5,994 nucleotides of DNA from JBGPMO01 sp041487075. Lineage in GTDB: Bacteria > Patescibacteriota > Minisyncoccia > UBA6257 > 1-14-0-10-40-38. The notes under the pieces are model-generated. The model was not told where the DNA came from. It searched no databases and was given only the letters and a program-made list of their open reading frames with translations. The stretch lies in contig JBGPMO010000039.1 in the NCBI GenBank assembly GCA_041487075.1, forward strand, positions 1 to 5,994, written 5' to 3'. The translations under genes were made by a program, and so were the position numbers. Positions 1 to 5,494 of the stretch are shown one piece after another; position 1 is the first letter of the stretch; every line of letters starts with the position of its first letter.

Positions 1-2
1 AT

Positions 3-293
3 ATGAATTTACTGCTGAAAAAGCCGAGTGCGTGGATTCCAATAGCACTGTCGCTTACTATTTTTGCGGTCATGCTTATCTGCATTCTGACGTTCGGTGT
101 TCCCGCCCGTGAGGCAGATGAAGGAACGGGCGCGCACCTTTTTCAGATCTGGCTAGTTCTCGAAGTATTCATGATGGCATTTTTCGCAGTGGCGTGGCTG
201 CCGCAGAAACCTATGCAGGCGCTTTTGATTCTCACGATTCAAGTTGTTGCCGCACTTGCGGCATGTGCCCCTGTCTTCTTCTTCAAGCTTTAG
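3..293 (+). CDS. Small three-helix integral membrane protein, function unknown
   Basis: This 96-aa protein starts at an ATG two bases inside the window, so its upstream signals are not visible; a longer upstream start cannot be excluded. Three hydrophobic segments are evident at about residues 11-33, 46-66 and 70-94. Between the first two lies a short polar loop containing R-E-A-D-E-G-T-G-A-H, and the second helix is followed by A-W-L-P. I recognise this pattern (polar D-E-G-x-x-A-H loop, F-F-A-x-x-W-L-P, and a third helix ending A-P-V-F-F) as a widespread family of small uncharacterised bacterial membrane proteins. No enzymatic motif or signal peptide is separable from helix 1. The stop is 80 nt before the ligase start on the same strand, so co-transcription is possible but unproven. 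The coding call is fairly secure; no function can be assigned. Confidence 0.75.
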   Translation: MNLLLKKPSAWIPIALSLTIFAVMLICILTFGVPAREADEGTGAHLFQIWLVLEVFMMAFFAVAWLPQKPMQALLILTIQVVAALAACAPVFFFKL

Positions 294-373
294 CGTCACT
301 GCCGCCTCCGCACTTAAAATTTCTGCAAATATTTTCGTTACCCGCACCAGCCCCGGCGCGGTTACTTATTAAT

Positions 374-1294
374 ATGAATCCTAAACTCCGCATCGCGGTT
401 CTCTCGGGCGGCCCGTCCGCCGAACACACAGTGTCGCTCAAAACCGGCGCCATGATTTTTAAGCATCTCGACCGGGACAAATACCATCCAACCCTTATTA
501 CGGTTTCACGGCGCGGGAAGTGGCCCATCACCTTCAAAAAACTCAAGAAAGATTTTGACCTCGCCTTTATTGCCATGCATGGCGAGTACGGCGAGGATGG
601 AACCATCCAACGCATCCTTGAAAAACATCGTATTCCCTTTACAGGGTCAGGAGCACGGGCAAGTAAACTTGGCATGGACAAAATTGCCTCCATGCGGCTC
701 TTTCAGAAAAACGGCCTTCGCGTGCCTCGGTGGCAACTCGTGAGAAAAAAGATTCTTCACATGTCGTTGCCACTCGTTGTAAAGCCGGCTGATCGCGGTT
801 CAAGCGTTGGCATCACCATGGTTAAAAGTAAAAAACGCATACCCGCTGCCATTGCCAAAGCCCGTAGGGTGTCAAAACGCGTCATCGCCCAACAATACAT
901 CAAGGGAAAAGAATTAACGTGTGGCATGGTCGAAGTAAAAGGAAAACCACGGGCACTCCCGCCGACTGAAATCATCCCCAAACAAAAAACGTTCTTTGAT
1001 TATCAGGAAAAGTATTCAACGAACGGCGCGGCAGAAATTACTCCCGCCCGTCTGCCGCAATCGATGCGCAAAAAAATCCAGCGCGCGGCGCTCATCACCC
1101 ACCGGATCATCGGCGCCTCCGGCTACTCGCGAAGCGATTTTATCCTCGACACAACGAATAAACTCTGGATTCTCGAAATCAACACACTTCCCGGACTCAC
1201 CGAGGCAAGCCTGCTCCCGAAAGCCGCGCGCGTTGCAGACATCTTATTCTCAAAACTCCTCGACCACATTATTGATGCCGGGCTCAAAAAGTGA
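374..1294 (+). CDS. ddl: D-alanine--D-alanine ligase
   Basis: This cytoplasmic ATP-grasp enzyme joins two D-alanines to make the dipeptide later added to UDP-MurNAc-tripeptide in peptidoglycan synthesis. The 306-aa length equals that of E. coli DdlB. Visible motifs in order: G-G-P-S-A-E-H (12-18, with the D-Ala1-contacting Glu17), H-G-E-Y-G-E-D-G (69-76), T-G-S-G-A-R-A-S (80-87) with M-D-K (91-93), the ATP-grasp lysine and flexible glycine loop K-P-A-D-R-G-S-S-V-G (137-146), F-D-Y-Q-E-K-Y (208-214), R-S-D-F (253-256), and metal-binding L-E-I-N plus L-P-G-L-T-E-A-S (277-289). Tyr214 aligns with E. coli Tyr216, which is Phe in D-Ala-D-Lac ligases, so a D-Ala-D-Ala product is predicted. The frame is open back to 194, but the ATG at 374 directly precedes the family's normal N-terminal strand. 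No Shine-Dalgarno is visible. No mur gene is adjacent. Confidence 0.96.
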   Translation: MNPKLRIAVLSGGPSAEHTVSLKTGAMIFKHLDRDKYHPTLITVSRRGKWPITFKKLKKDFDLAFIAMHGEYGEDGTIQRILEKHRIPFTGSGARASKLGMDKIASMRLFQKNGLRVPRWQLVRKKILHMSLPLVVKPADRGSSVGITMVKSKKRIPAAIAKARRVSKRVIAQQYIKGKELTCGMVEVKGKPRALPPTEIIPKQKTFFDYQEKYSTNGAAEITPARLPQSMRKKIQRAALITHRIIGASGYSRSDFILDTTNKLWILEINTLPGLTEASLLPKAARVADILFSKLLDHIIDAGLKK

Positions 1295-1319
1295 CTAGGG
1301 GAAAATAACCAAAAACGAG

Positions 1320-1325
1320 TATAAT
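1320..1325 (+). promoter_or_regulatory. Perfect -10 box (TATAAT), candidate leaderless promoter
   Basis: A consensus TATAAT lies six bases before the ATG at 1332. Standard sigma70 spacing would place transcript position +1 on the A of that ATG, giving a leaderless mRNA, which fits the missing Shine-Dalgarno. No good -35 sits at 16-18 bp spacing; the nearest resemblance (GTGACT, 1291-1296) is 23 bp away. The call therefore rests on the -10 box alone. Confidence 0.5.
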
Positions 1326-1331
1326 GAATGC

Positions 1332-1802
1332 ATGGAGAAAGAAATTTCTTGGTCTGCGCCCGAGTATCACACGTACGAAAAAAACGTTTCGTGGTATTGG
1401 CTCGTCATTTTAGGAACCGTTGTCATCGCAGGAATCGCCCTCTGGCAAAAAAATTTTCTGTTCGCTCTTTTCATTGTGGTTGCCTCATTCCTTGTTACCG
1501 CCTGGGGGGACCGGAAACCGCGCACCCTCGATTTCGTCCTCTCGGAACAGGGCCTTGAAATCGGAGAACAGCGTCATTATTCTTTTGACGAGTTTTCTGG
1601 CTTTGCCATTATCCCGACGCGCGAAGATCCGGAACTCCACGAACTCCTCTTTCACGTGAAAGGCCGCATCGGAAACTGGCTCAAAATTATTATCGCAACC
1701 CAGCGCCACGACGCGATCAAGGCCTTTCTTGCGGCCCATCTCCCAGAGCTTGAATATGAAGAATCCTTTGCGGAACATATTGGGCGGATGTTGAAATTCT
1801 AG
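1332..1802 (+). CDS. Conserved Patescibacteria-type membrane protein with two N-terminal helices
   Basis: This 156-aa protein begins with an aromatic-rich juxtamembrane stretch (W-S-A-P-E-Y-H at 7-13, then V-S-W-Y-W). Two closely spaced membrane helices follow at about 22-38 and 42-58, then a soluble domain of roughly 95 residues. The soluble part reads as alternating beta strands (L-D-F-V-L, L-E-I-G, F-S-G-F-A-I-I, E-L-L-F-H-V, L-K-I-I-I-A) and ends in helices, with L-E-Y-E-E-S-F-A-E-H near the C-terminus. This resembles a small PH-like fold, but that is inference. I know similar proteins mainly from Parcubacteria and related lineages, where they are annotated as hypothetical. The soluble domain is probably cytoplasmic. 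The start is supported by the TATAAT six bases upstream. The gene follows ddl by 37 nt but seems to have its own promoter. Confidence 0.85.
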   Translation: MEKEISWSAPEYHTYEKNVSWYWLVILGTVVIAGIALWQKNFLFALFIVVASFLVTAWGDRKPRTLDFVLSEQGLEIGEQRHYSFDEFSGFAIIPTREDPELHELLFHVKGRIGNWLKIIIATQRHDAIKAFLAAHLPELEYEESFAEHIGRMLKF

Positions 1803-1820
1803 GGACGAGAGTTTAGCGAC

Positions 1821-1860
1821 TAGCCACTGGAAAATGAACCTGCTATCGTACTGGTGGCTA
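1821..1860 (+). other. Hairpin just downstream of the 156-aa gene
   Basis: TAGCCACTGG (1821-1830) can pair with CTGGTGGCTA (1851-1860) through ten base pairs, two of them G-U in RNA, around a 20-nt loop. It begins 19 nt after the stop codon at 1800-1802. No T-run follows, so it is not a normal intrinsic terminator; it could stabilise the mRNA 3' end. Its left arm is related to the heptamer repeat beside tRNA-Gly. Confidence 0.4.
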
Positions 1861-1867
1861 TTCCCAG

Positions 1868-1945
1868 GCCCTCGTCGTTCAAAGCCGACGTTCCAGTCGG
1901 CTCTCCGACTTCGCTCTTTAGAGCGAACGTCGGAGCGGATAGGAC
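1868..1945 (+). pseudogene. Broken 5' copy of tRNA-Arg, interrupted by a palindromic insert
   Basis: Positions 1868-1882 are identical to the first 15 nt of the intact tRNA-Arg (2062-2076). Positions 1937-1945 (GGATAGGAC) are identical to the next tRNA block, 2078-2086. Between them, in place of a single T of the D loop, are 54 nt that fold into two hairpins. The acceptor 5' strand and complete D arm are thus present but split. No convincing anticodon or T arm follows. Two short collinear similarities downstream (ATCGCGGA at 1961 and AATCAAGGT at 1982) could be eroded remains but may be chance. The copy cannot form a tRNA. Confidence 0.6.
1883..1936 (+). repeat. 54-nt double-hairpin palindromic element inside the tRNA-Arg fragment
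   Basis: Hairpin one is AGCCGAC (1883-1889), loop GTTCCA, GTCGGCT (1896-1902), a perfect 7-bp stem. Hairpin two is CTCCGAC plus TTCGCTC (1903-1916), loop TTTA, GAGCGAA (1921-1927), one bulged C, then GTCGGAG (1929-1935), 14 bp in all. The core CCGACGTTCCAGTCGG recurs with one mismatch at 2014-2029. The pattern is that of a short non-coding REP- or MITE-like element; no transposase is nearby. Confidence 0.65.
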
Positions 1946-1949
1946 TATA

Positions 1950-1978
1950 TTGAGAAAATCATCGCGGACAGATATATT
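1950..1978 (+). promoter_or_regulatory. Sigma70-type promoter for tRNA-Arg
   Basis: TTGAGA (1950-1955, 5/6 match to the -35 consensus) and TATATT (1973-1978, 5/6 match to the -10) are separated by exactly 17 bp. The expected start is near 1985, leaving a leader of about 77 nt before the mature tRNA 5' end. No ORF begins downstream on this strand, so the tRNA-Arg gene is the only obvious target. Confidence 0.6.
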
Positions 1979-1996
1979 TAAAATCAAGGTATAGCC

Positions 1997-2049
1997 CCCG
2001 TTCCGACGCTACTCCGACGTCCCAGTCGGAGTTTAGGTCGGAACTCGGG
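1997..2049 (+). repeat. Large palindrome between the tRNA-Arg promoter and the tRNA
   Basis: This is a nested stem. CCCG (1997-2000) pairs with CGGG (2046-2049), TTCCGAC (2001-2007) with GTCGGAA (2037-2043), and ACTCCGAC (2011-2018) with GTCGGAGT (2025-2032), around loop GTCCCA. The inner hairpin shares the CCGACGTyCCAGTCGG core with the element at 1883-1936. No T-run follows, so it should not terminate transcription; it would form a structured 5' leader on the tRNA precursor. Confidence 0.65.
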
Positions 2050-2061
2050 CATACTGCGTAT

Positions 2062-2136
2062 GCCCTCGTCGTTCAATGGATAGGACACAAGATTGCGGAT
2101 CTTGTAATCGAGGTTCAATTCCTCGCGGGGGCACCA
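2062..2136 (+). tRNA. tRNA-Arg, anticodon GCG, CCA encoded
   Basis: The full cloverleaf can be drawn. The acceptor stem is GCCCTCG (2062-2068) with CGGGGGC (2126-2132), containing one T-G pair. The D stem is GTTC with GGAC around an 8-nt loop containing GGA. The anticodon stem is CAAGA with TCTTG around TTGCGGA, with anticodon GCG at 2095-2097. The variable loop is 4 nt, and the T stem CGAGG/CCTCG encloses TTCAATT. Discriminator A2133 is followed by genomic CCA. The A after GG in the D loop (A20) and C35 are the known arginine identity elements. The anticodon reads CGC directly and CGU by wobble. G34 is unusual for a bacterial arginine tRNA, which normally has ACG with inosine. Confidence 0.95.
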
Positions 2137-2145
2137 TTCAGAAAT

Positions 2146-2169
2146 GCTCGGCTCGACCGAGCTTTTTTT
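2146..2169 (+). terminator. Intrinsic terminator of the tRNA-Arg gene
   Basis: GCTCGG (2146-2151), a 5-nt loop CTCGA, CCGAGC (2157-2162) and seven T residues (2163-2169), with a second T-run at 2172-2178, make a textbook rho-independent terminator starting 10 nt after the tRNA CCA. The converging GH130 operon stops at 2198. In its direction the same hairpin is followed only by ATTTC, so it would be a weak terminator for that operon. Confidence 0.9.
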
Positions 2170-2197
2170 GATTTTTTTCTTTGCGCGTGGAATCGAA

Positions 2198-4123
2198 TTA
2201 ACCCTCTCTTCCCTCGGCGAGCAGTTTCCCTATAAGCGCAGAGAGTTTAACCGTTGCAACGCCCAGCACGGTGTCTGCGGCGCCGTAATAAACAAAAAGC
2301 TCGTCCCCGAGAGGCGCAAGCCCGCAAGGGAACACCACATTCGGCACCAATCCTTCACGCTCATACGGCGCTTCTGGCTCAAAAATCGTCTCCTTGGTGC
2401 GCGCGAGTACAATCTTTGGATTCTCTCGGTCTAAGAGCGCCGCACGGAGATCATAATGATGGTCACCCCGCCTTGAAATACCGTGATAGAGAAGAAGCCA
2501 CCCCGCGTCAGTTTCAATAGGCGGGCCCGCAATGCCGATTTTTCTTGAATCACGCTCCCCTGCCCGCGGCCGCATTAACACCTCGCCATCAAGCCACCGA
2601 TTCGTTCCAAATTTGAGATCCGCGGAAAAATCAATCCAAATGCTGTCTCCCAGCCGATGCAGAATCGCGAATTTCCCGTCAAATCTTTTTGGGAAAAAAG
2701 CCGCGTCTTTATCGGAAACCCCGGGCGGGGAAATAAGCACGGGCTCTGACCAGTGCCAGCGTTTGGCAAGAAAGTCGTCTGCCGAGATCGAGCTCATTGC
2801 CACGCGCGGCTCCTCAACGCCGTTATACGCGGTATAGCAAAGAAAGAGGGTGTTGCCGATTTTCGTAATGCGCGGATCTTCACAGCCAGAATTCCCGCCA
2901 GGGATCCTTTTCATTTCAAATGCCGCGCGAGGCACATACACGGGCTCGGGCATTCGCTCATAAAACGTGAAGCCGTCTTTGGTTCTCGCATAGCCGAATA
3001 CTGAAGTGTTGTCCTCCGACATCGCCCGATAGAGGAGATGAATGTTGCCACCCAAGGAAAGGGCGGCTGGATTGAAAACTGCTTTCGCTTCCCACGGGTG
3101 GGAGCGGTCGGGTTTTAAGACCGGATTTCCAGAATAACGTTTGAGTTCAGCCACGCGCGCATGCGGCCCCCGCATGGCTTTTAAGATTTCCTTCGTGTTT
3201 CCTACGGCAAGGGCAGAACGCGTGTCTGCGGCGCCATAATAGAGATAGACGCGCCCTTTTTTCTCTAACGCGCCCGAGGGAAAAACGATATTCGGCACCT
3301 TACCAAAACGCTCATACTCTTCCTCGGGCGTAAGCAATGGCTCTTTAATGCTCGCGAGTACTTTCCTCGGGTCTTTCAAATCAAGAAGTGCCGCTTCAAT
3401 GCCAAAGATCGCGGGCGGCGTAAAATAATTTTGGATATACGAATAAAACATAAGCCAGCCGTGCGGCGTCTCAAGGGGCGGCGCGCCAACCTCGAAATGG
3501 TCTACCGGCGAACGCTGGAGCCCTATGACATGGTCATCGAGCTTTGCGTACCATTTATGCCAAAACGCGGGAGACCACAGATCCTCCTCGCGATCAAAAA
3601 GCGCAAGCGCAATTTTTGCCGGCGGCATATCCGTGTGTACGGTAAGCATCGCAGCCATCTTTCCCATCACGCACTGCGGGAAAAGCGCCATGGCCTTTGC
3701 ATTAAACGTGGTCACGGGATGCTTTTCAAATCGCTTGAAATCTTCCGTTACCGCAACGCCAATTCGGATCCCTTCGGGAGAAAAAGGGTACGTGGAAAGC
3801 GCGGTGTAGAAAATGTAATACTTGCCGTTTAATTTGGTGACCCGCGGATCCTCGCAGCCGAATTTTTCCCACGCCTCTTCAGGCACGATGAGCTGCCGGC
3901 GATTCTTAAAATGGACGCCGTCCGTGCTCGTGGCGTATCCGATGGTCGAAACCTCGCGCACGACGCCATTGAATTCCCGCGGCGCCGAAACTGCGCGATA
4001 CAAAAAATGTGTTTTTAAAAACCCGGGCGCAGGACAACCGTTAAACGACCCTTCCCGCTCCCATGCGTTTGCGGGATCGGGCTCAAGAATCGGATTCTCT
4101 TTGTGCCGTTTAAAAAGATTCAT
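2198..4123 (-). CDS. Tandem double GH130-domain protein (mannoside phosphorylase/hydrolase-like)
   Basis: This 641-aa protein contains two complete GH130 (COG2152-type) five-bladed propellers in tandem, about residues 1-318 and 328-641. GH130 enzymes cleave beta-mannosides, usually by phosphorolysis to mannose-1-phosphate, though some are hydrolases. Each half starts with x-x-N-P-[IV]-L-x-P-D, carries G-C-E-D-P-R (89-94 and 413-418; I take the Asp as the likely general acid), and ends with [FY]-P-x-G and Y-Y-G-A-A-D-T (295-301, 612-618). The C-terminal half keeps H-R (489-490), S-R-K-I-G (526-530) and Y-H-G (546-548), motifs usual in phosphorylase-type members. The N-terminal half lacks all three, having T-V-H-T, D-H-F-E-V-G and Y-S-Y. 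No signal peptide or membrane segment is seen, so it is probably cytoplasmic. Its ATG overlaps the upstream TGA by 4 nt (ATGA), indicating translational coupling. The exact substrate is unknown. Confidence 0.9.
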   Translation of the reverse strand: MNLFKRHKENPILEPDPANAWEREGSFNGCPAPGFLKTHFLYRAVSAPREFNGVVREVSTIGYATSTDGVHFKNRRQLIVPEEAWEKFGCEDPRVTKLNGKYYIFYTALSTYPFSPEGIRIGVAVTEDFKRFEKHPVTTFNAKAMALFPQCVMGKMAAMLTVHTDMPPAKIALALFDREEDLWSPAFWHKWYAKLDDHVIGLQRSPVDHFEVGAPPLETPHGWLMFYSYIQNYFTPPAIFGIEAALLDLKDPRKVLASIKEPLLTPEEEYERFGKVPNIVFPSGALEKKGRVYLYYGAADTRSALAVGNTKEILKAMRGPHARVAELKRYSGNPVLKPDRSHPWEAKAVFNPAALSLGGNIHLLYRAMSEDNTSVFGYARTKDGFTFYERMPEPVYVPRAAFEMKRIPGGNSGCEDPRITKIGNTLFLCYTAYNGVEEPRVAMSSISADDFLAKRWHWSEPVLISPPGVSDKDAAFFPKRFDGKFAILHRLGDSIWIDFSADLKFGTNRWLDGEVLMRPRAGERDSRKIGIAGPPIETDAGWLLLYHGISRRGDHHYDLRAALLDRENPKIVLARTKETIFEPEAPYEREGLVPNVVFPCGLAPLGDELFVYYGAADTVLGVATVKLSALIGKLLAEGREG

Positions 4124-5355
4124 AGAACAACCGCGGTTCTTTTTGATGCCGCCCGAGAAAGCAAGGGCCGATGAGAAGTAAAAAGCTCATGCACAAAGGC
4201 ACCGAGATCCGCATCTGCCGCACAAACCACCGTGTCCGCCCCTCCATAATAGACAATCAGCCGATCAGCAATAATCACGGCTCCACAGGGATAGGCAACG
4301 CCGGATTTCCAGCCCTCATTCTCATAATACTCCTCTGGTTCCAAAATAGGAGCATCCGAGCGCGCGATTACCTTGGTGGGGTCTAATAGGTCAAGAAGCA
4401 TTGCTCCCATCTTATACCGTCCCGGGTCCTGATTCCCAATCGCTTGGTAAATAAGCAACCATCCCCATTTTGTTTTCAAGGGAGGGGCGCCCGCGCCAAT
4501 CTTGCGGCTGTCCCAGAATGACGGCCGCGGGCTGATTTTATATTCCCCTTTCAGCCACTTTGTTTCGCCGTCAAAATCAAGACTGGCAAGAAAGTCAATT
4601 AAGATATCGGGATACACTCGATGTAGCATCACATACTTCCCCTGTATTTTTTCAGGAAAGAGGCAGGCATTTTTATTGACCACGTTCGGCGCGGAGATTA
4701 AAACCGGATGCGTCCAGTCCCACCGGCGCGCAAGAAAATCCTCGAGACTGATCGAGGAGAGCGCAACGCGCGGATCGCTCCATCCGTTATACGCAACATA
4801 GGTAAGATAGAGTCGGTTCCCAATGCGCGTCAGGCGCGGGTCTTCACAGCCGCCGTAGCCGCCGCCGCCAGAGGCAAACGGGCTCACATAATTTTTAATC
4901 GATCGAAGGAACAATGCGCCTTCAAAGGGGGTACGCGGCACATAGACAGGGTGATCGAGGCGCTCATCAATATGAAAACCGTCGTTACTCATGGCGTACC
5001 CGAGCACCGAGGTGTCGCTCTCTCCAATCGCCCGATAGAGGATATGTACTTTGCCGCCTTCGTAAACCGCAGCCGGGTTAAATGCCGCCTTCGTTTCCCA
5101 CGCGTGCGTGCTGCGCGGACGAATAATGGGATTCTCATGAAACTTTCGCAGCGCGAGTAGTTTTGGTTTAGCTTTTGCCTTCGCACGGTGCGCGGAAACA
5201 CGACGAACCGCCTTTTGTGGACGGACCGCTCTGTGCCGAGAAAGTTTCTTCAAACGTACGAGAGTTTTTTTCCTCTTCGTCGCCGGCCCTTTCTCCTTTG
5301 TAAGCACAGTTCGCTTCTTTACCCGAGGAGTGATTTTCTTTTTTGTGCGCCGCAT
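4120..5355 (-). CDS. GH130-family protein with a highly basic N-terminal tail
   Basis: This 411-aa protein (ATG start) is a single GH130 propeller from about residue 70 onward. Landmarks are H-E-N-P-I-I-R-P (73-80), G-C-E-D-P-R (169-174) after a glycine-rich insert, H-R (245-246), S-R-K-I-G (283-287), Y-Q-A where the family usually has Y-H-G (303-305), and Y-Y-G-G-A-D-T (369-375). It is closest to the C-terminal half of the downstream protein, sharing for example S-S-I-S and F-L-A-[RK]-R-W. Residues 1-71 hold 31 Lys/Arg and one acidic residue, a disordered histone-like tail without precedent in ordinary GH130 enzymes. A TTG at 5367 adds four residues and has an in-frame TAA three codons upstream; I prefer the ATG at 5355. 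No Shine-Dalgarno is visible. It is the first gene of a two-gene operon. The domain call is secure; substrate and tail function are unknown. Confidence 0.88.
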   Translation of the reverse strand: MRRTKKKITPRVKKRTVLTKEKGPATKRKKTLVRLKKLSRHRAVRPQKAVRRVSAHRAKAKAKPKLLALRKFHENPIIRPRSTHAWETKAAFNPAAVYEGGKVHILYRAIGESDTSVLGYAMSNDGFHIDERLDHPVYVPRTPFEGALFLRSIKNYVSPFASGGGGYGGCEDPRLTRIGNRLYLTYVAYNGWSDPRVALSSISLEDFLARRWDWTHPVLISAPNVVNKNACLFPEKIQGKYVMLHRVYPDILIDFLASLDFDGETKWLKGEYKISPRPSFWDSRKIGAGAPPLKTKWGWLLIYQAIGNQDPGRYKMGAMLLDLLDPTKVIARSDAPILEPEEYYENEGWKSGVAYPCGAVIIADRLIVYYGGADTVVCAADADLGAFVHELFTSHRPLLSRAASKRTAVVL

Positions 5356-5374
5356 TCCGCGTTTCAATAAACGT

Positions 5375-5392
5375 TACAATACCTATATTGTA
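5375..5392 (-). promoter_or_regulatory. Inverted repeat overlapping a possible -10 of the GH130 operon
   Basis: TACAATA and TATTGTA form a perfect 7-bp inverted repeat around four bases, 20 bp upstream of the ATG at 5355. Read on the minus strand, its first arm contains TACAAT, a 5/6 match to the -10 consensus, so a bound regulator or an RNA hairpin here could control the operon. No matching -35 was found. Confidence 0.4.
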
Positions 5393-5394
5393 CT

Positions 5395-5410
5395 CCTTCT
5401 TATAAGAAGG
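5395..5410. promoter_or_regulatory. Perfect 16-bp palindrome, operator-like
   Basis: CCTTCTTATAAGAAGG is its own reverse complement across all 16 bases. It lies two bases from the inverted repeat at 5375-5392, in the 139-bp space between the divergent GH130 operon and the 49-aa gene. On the minus strand it would fill the spacer upstream of TACAAT, a classic repressor position. Its minus-strand AAGGAG resembles a ribosome binding site, but no start codon follows at a workable distance. Confidence 0.45.
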
Positions 5411-5475
5411 CGACACCCTCCCCTTGTTAATAAAATGAGTAGGTTGCCCAAAGACGTTGTAAACCACGGGCAAGA

Positions 5476-5481
5476 TATAGT
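5476..5481 (+). promoter_or_regulatory. Candidate -10 box for the 49-aa gene
   Basis: TATAGT (5/6 match) lies 13 bp before the ATG at 5495, predicting a leader of about 7 nt. No convincing -35 occurs at normal spacing, so this is tentative. Confidence 0.3.
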
Positions 5482-5494
5482 TAAATAGAAACTA

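Noticed and set aside
194..373. Sixty-codon N-terminal extension of the D-Ala-D-Ala ligase
   Set aside because: It overlaps the upstream membrane protein gene, is cysteine- and proline-rich without ligase similarity, and the ATG at 374 gives the normal family start and length.
283..693. 136-aa minus-strand ORF over the ligase 5' region
   Set aside because: It lies opposite the conserved ATP-grasp N-terminal motifs and has no domain of its own.
1946..1990. Eroded anticodon and T arms of the tRNA-Arg copy
   Set aside because: ATCGCGGA and AATCAAGGT resemble tRNA blocks in the right order, but spacing is off, stems cannot form, and the stretch is better explained as the tRNA promoter.
1883..2049. 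Possible CRISPR array from repeated CCGAC...GTCGG units
   Set aside because: There are only two or three units, of unequal length and spacing, each a self-contained hairpin with no uniform spacers and no cas gene nearby.
3431..3832. 133-aa plus-strand ORF inside the 641-aa gene
   Set aside because: It is a shadow frame. The opposite strand has full GH130 motifs, and this translation is an Arg-rich sequence with no recognisable structure.
4708..5160. 150-aa plus-strand ORF inside the 411-aa gene
   Set aside because: It is antisense to conserved GH130 motifs including G-C-E-D-P-R. The equivalent antisense frames recur at the paralogous domains, as expected from shared sense-strand coding.
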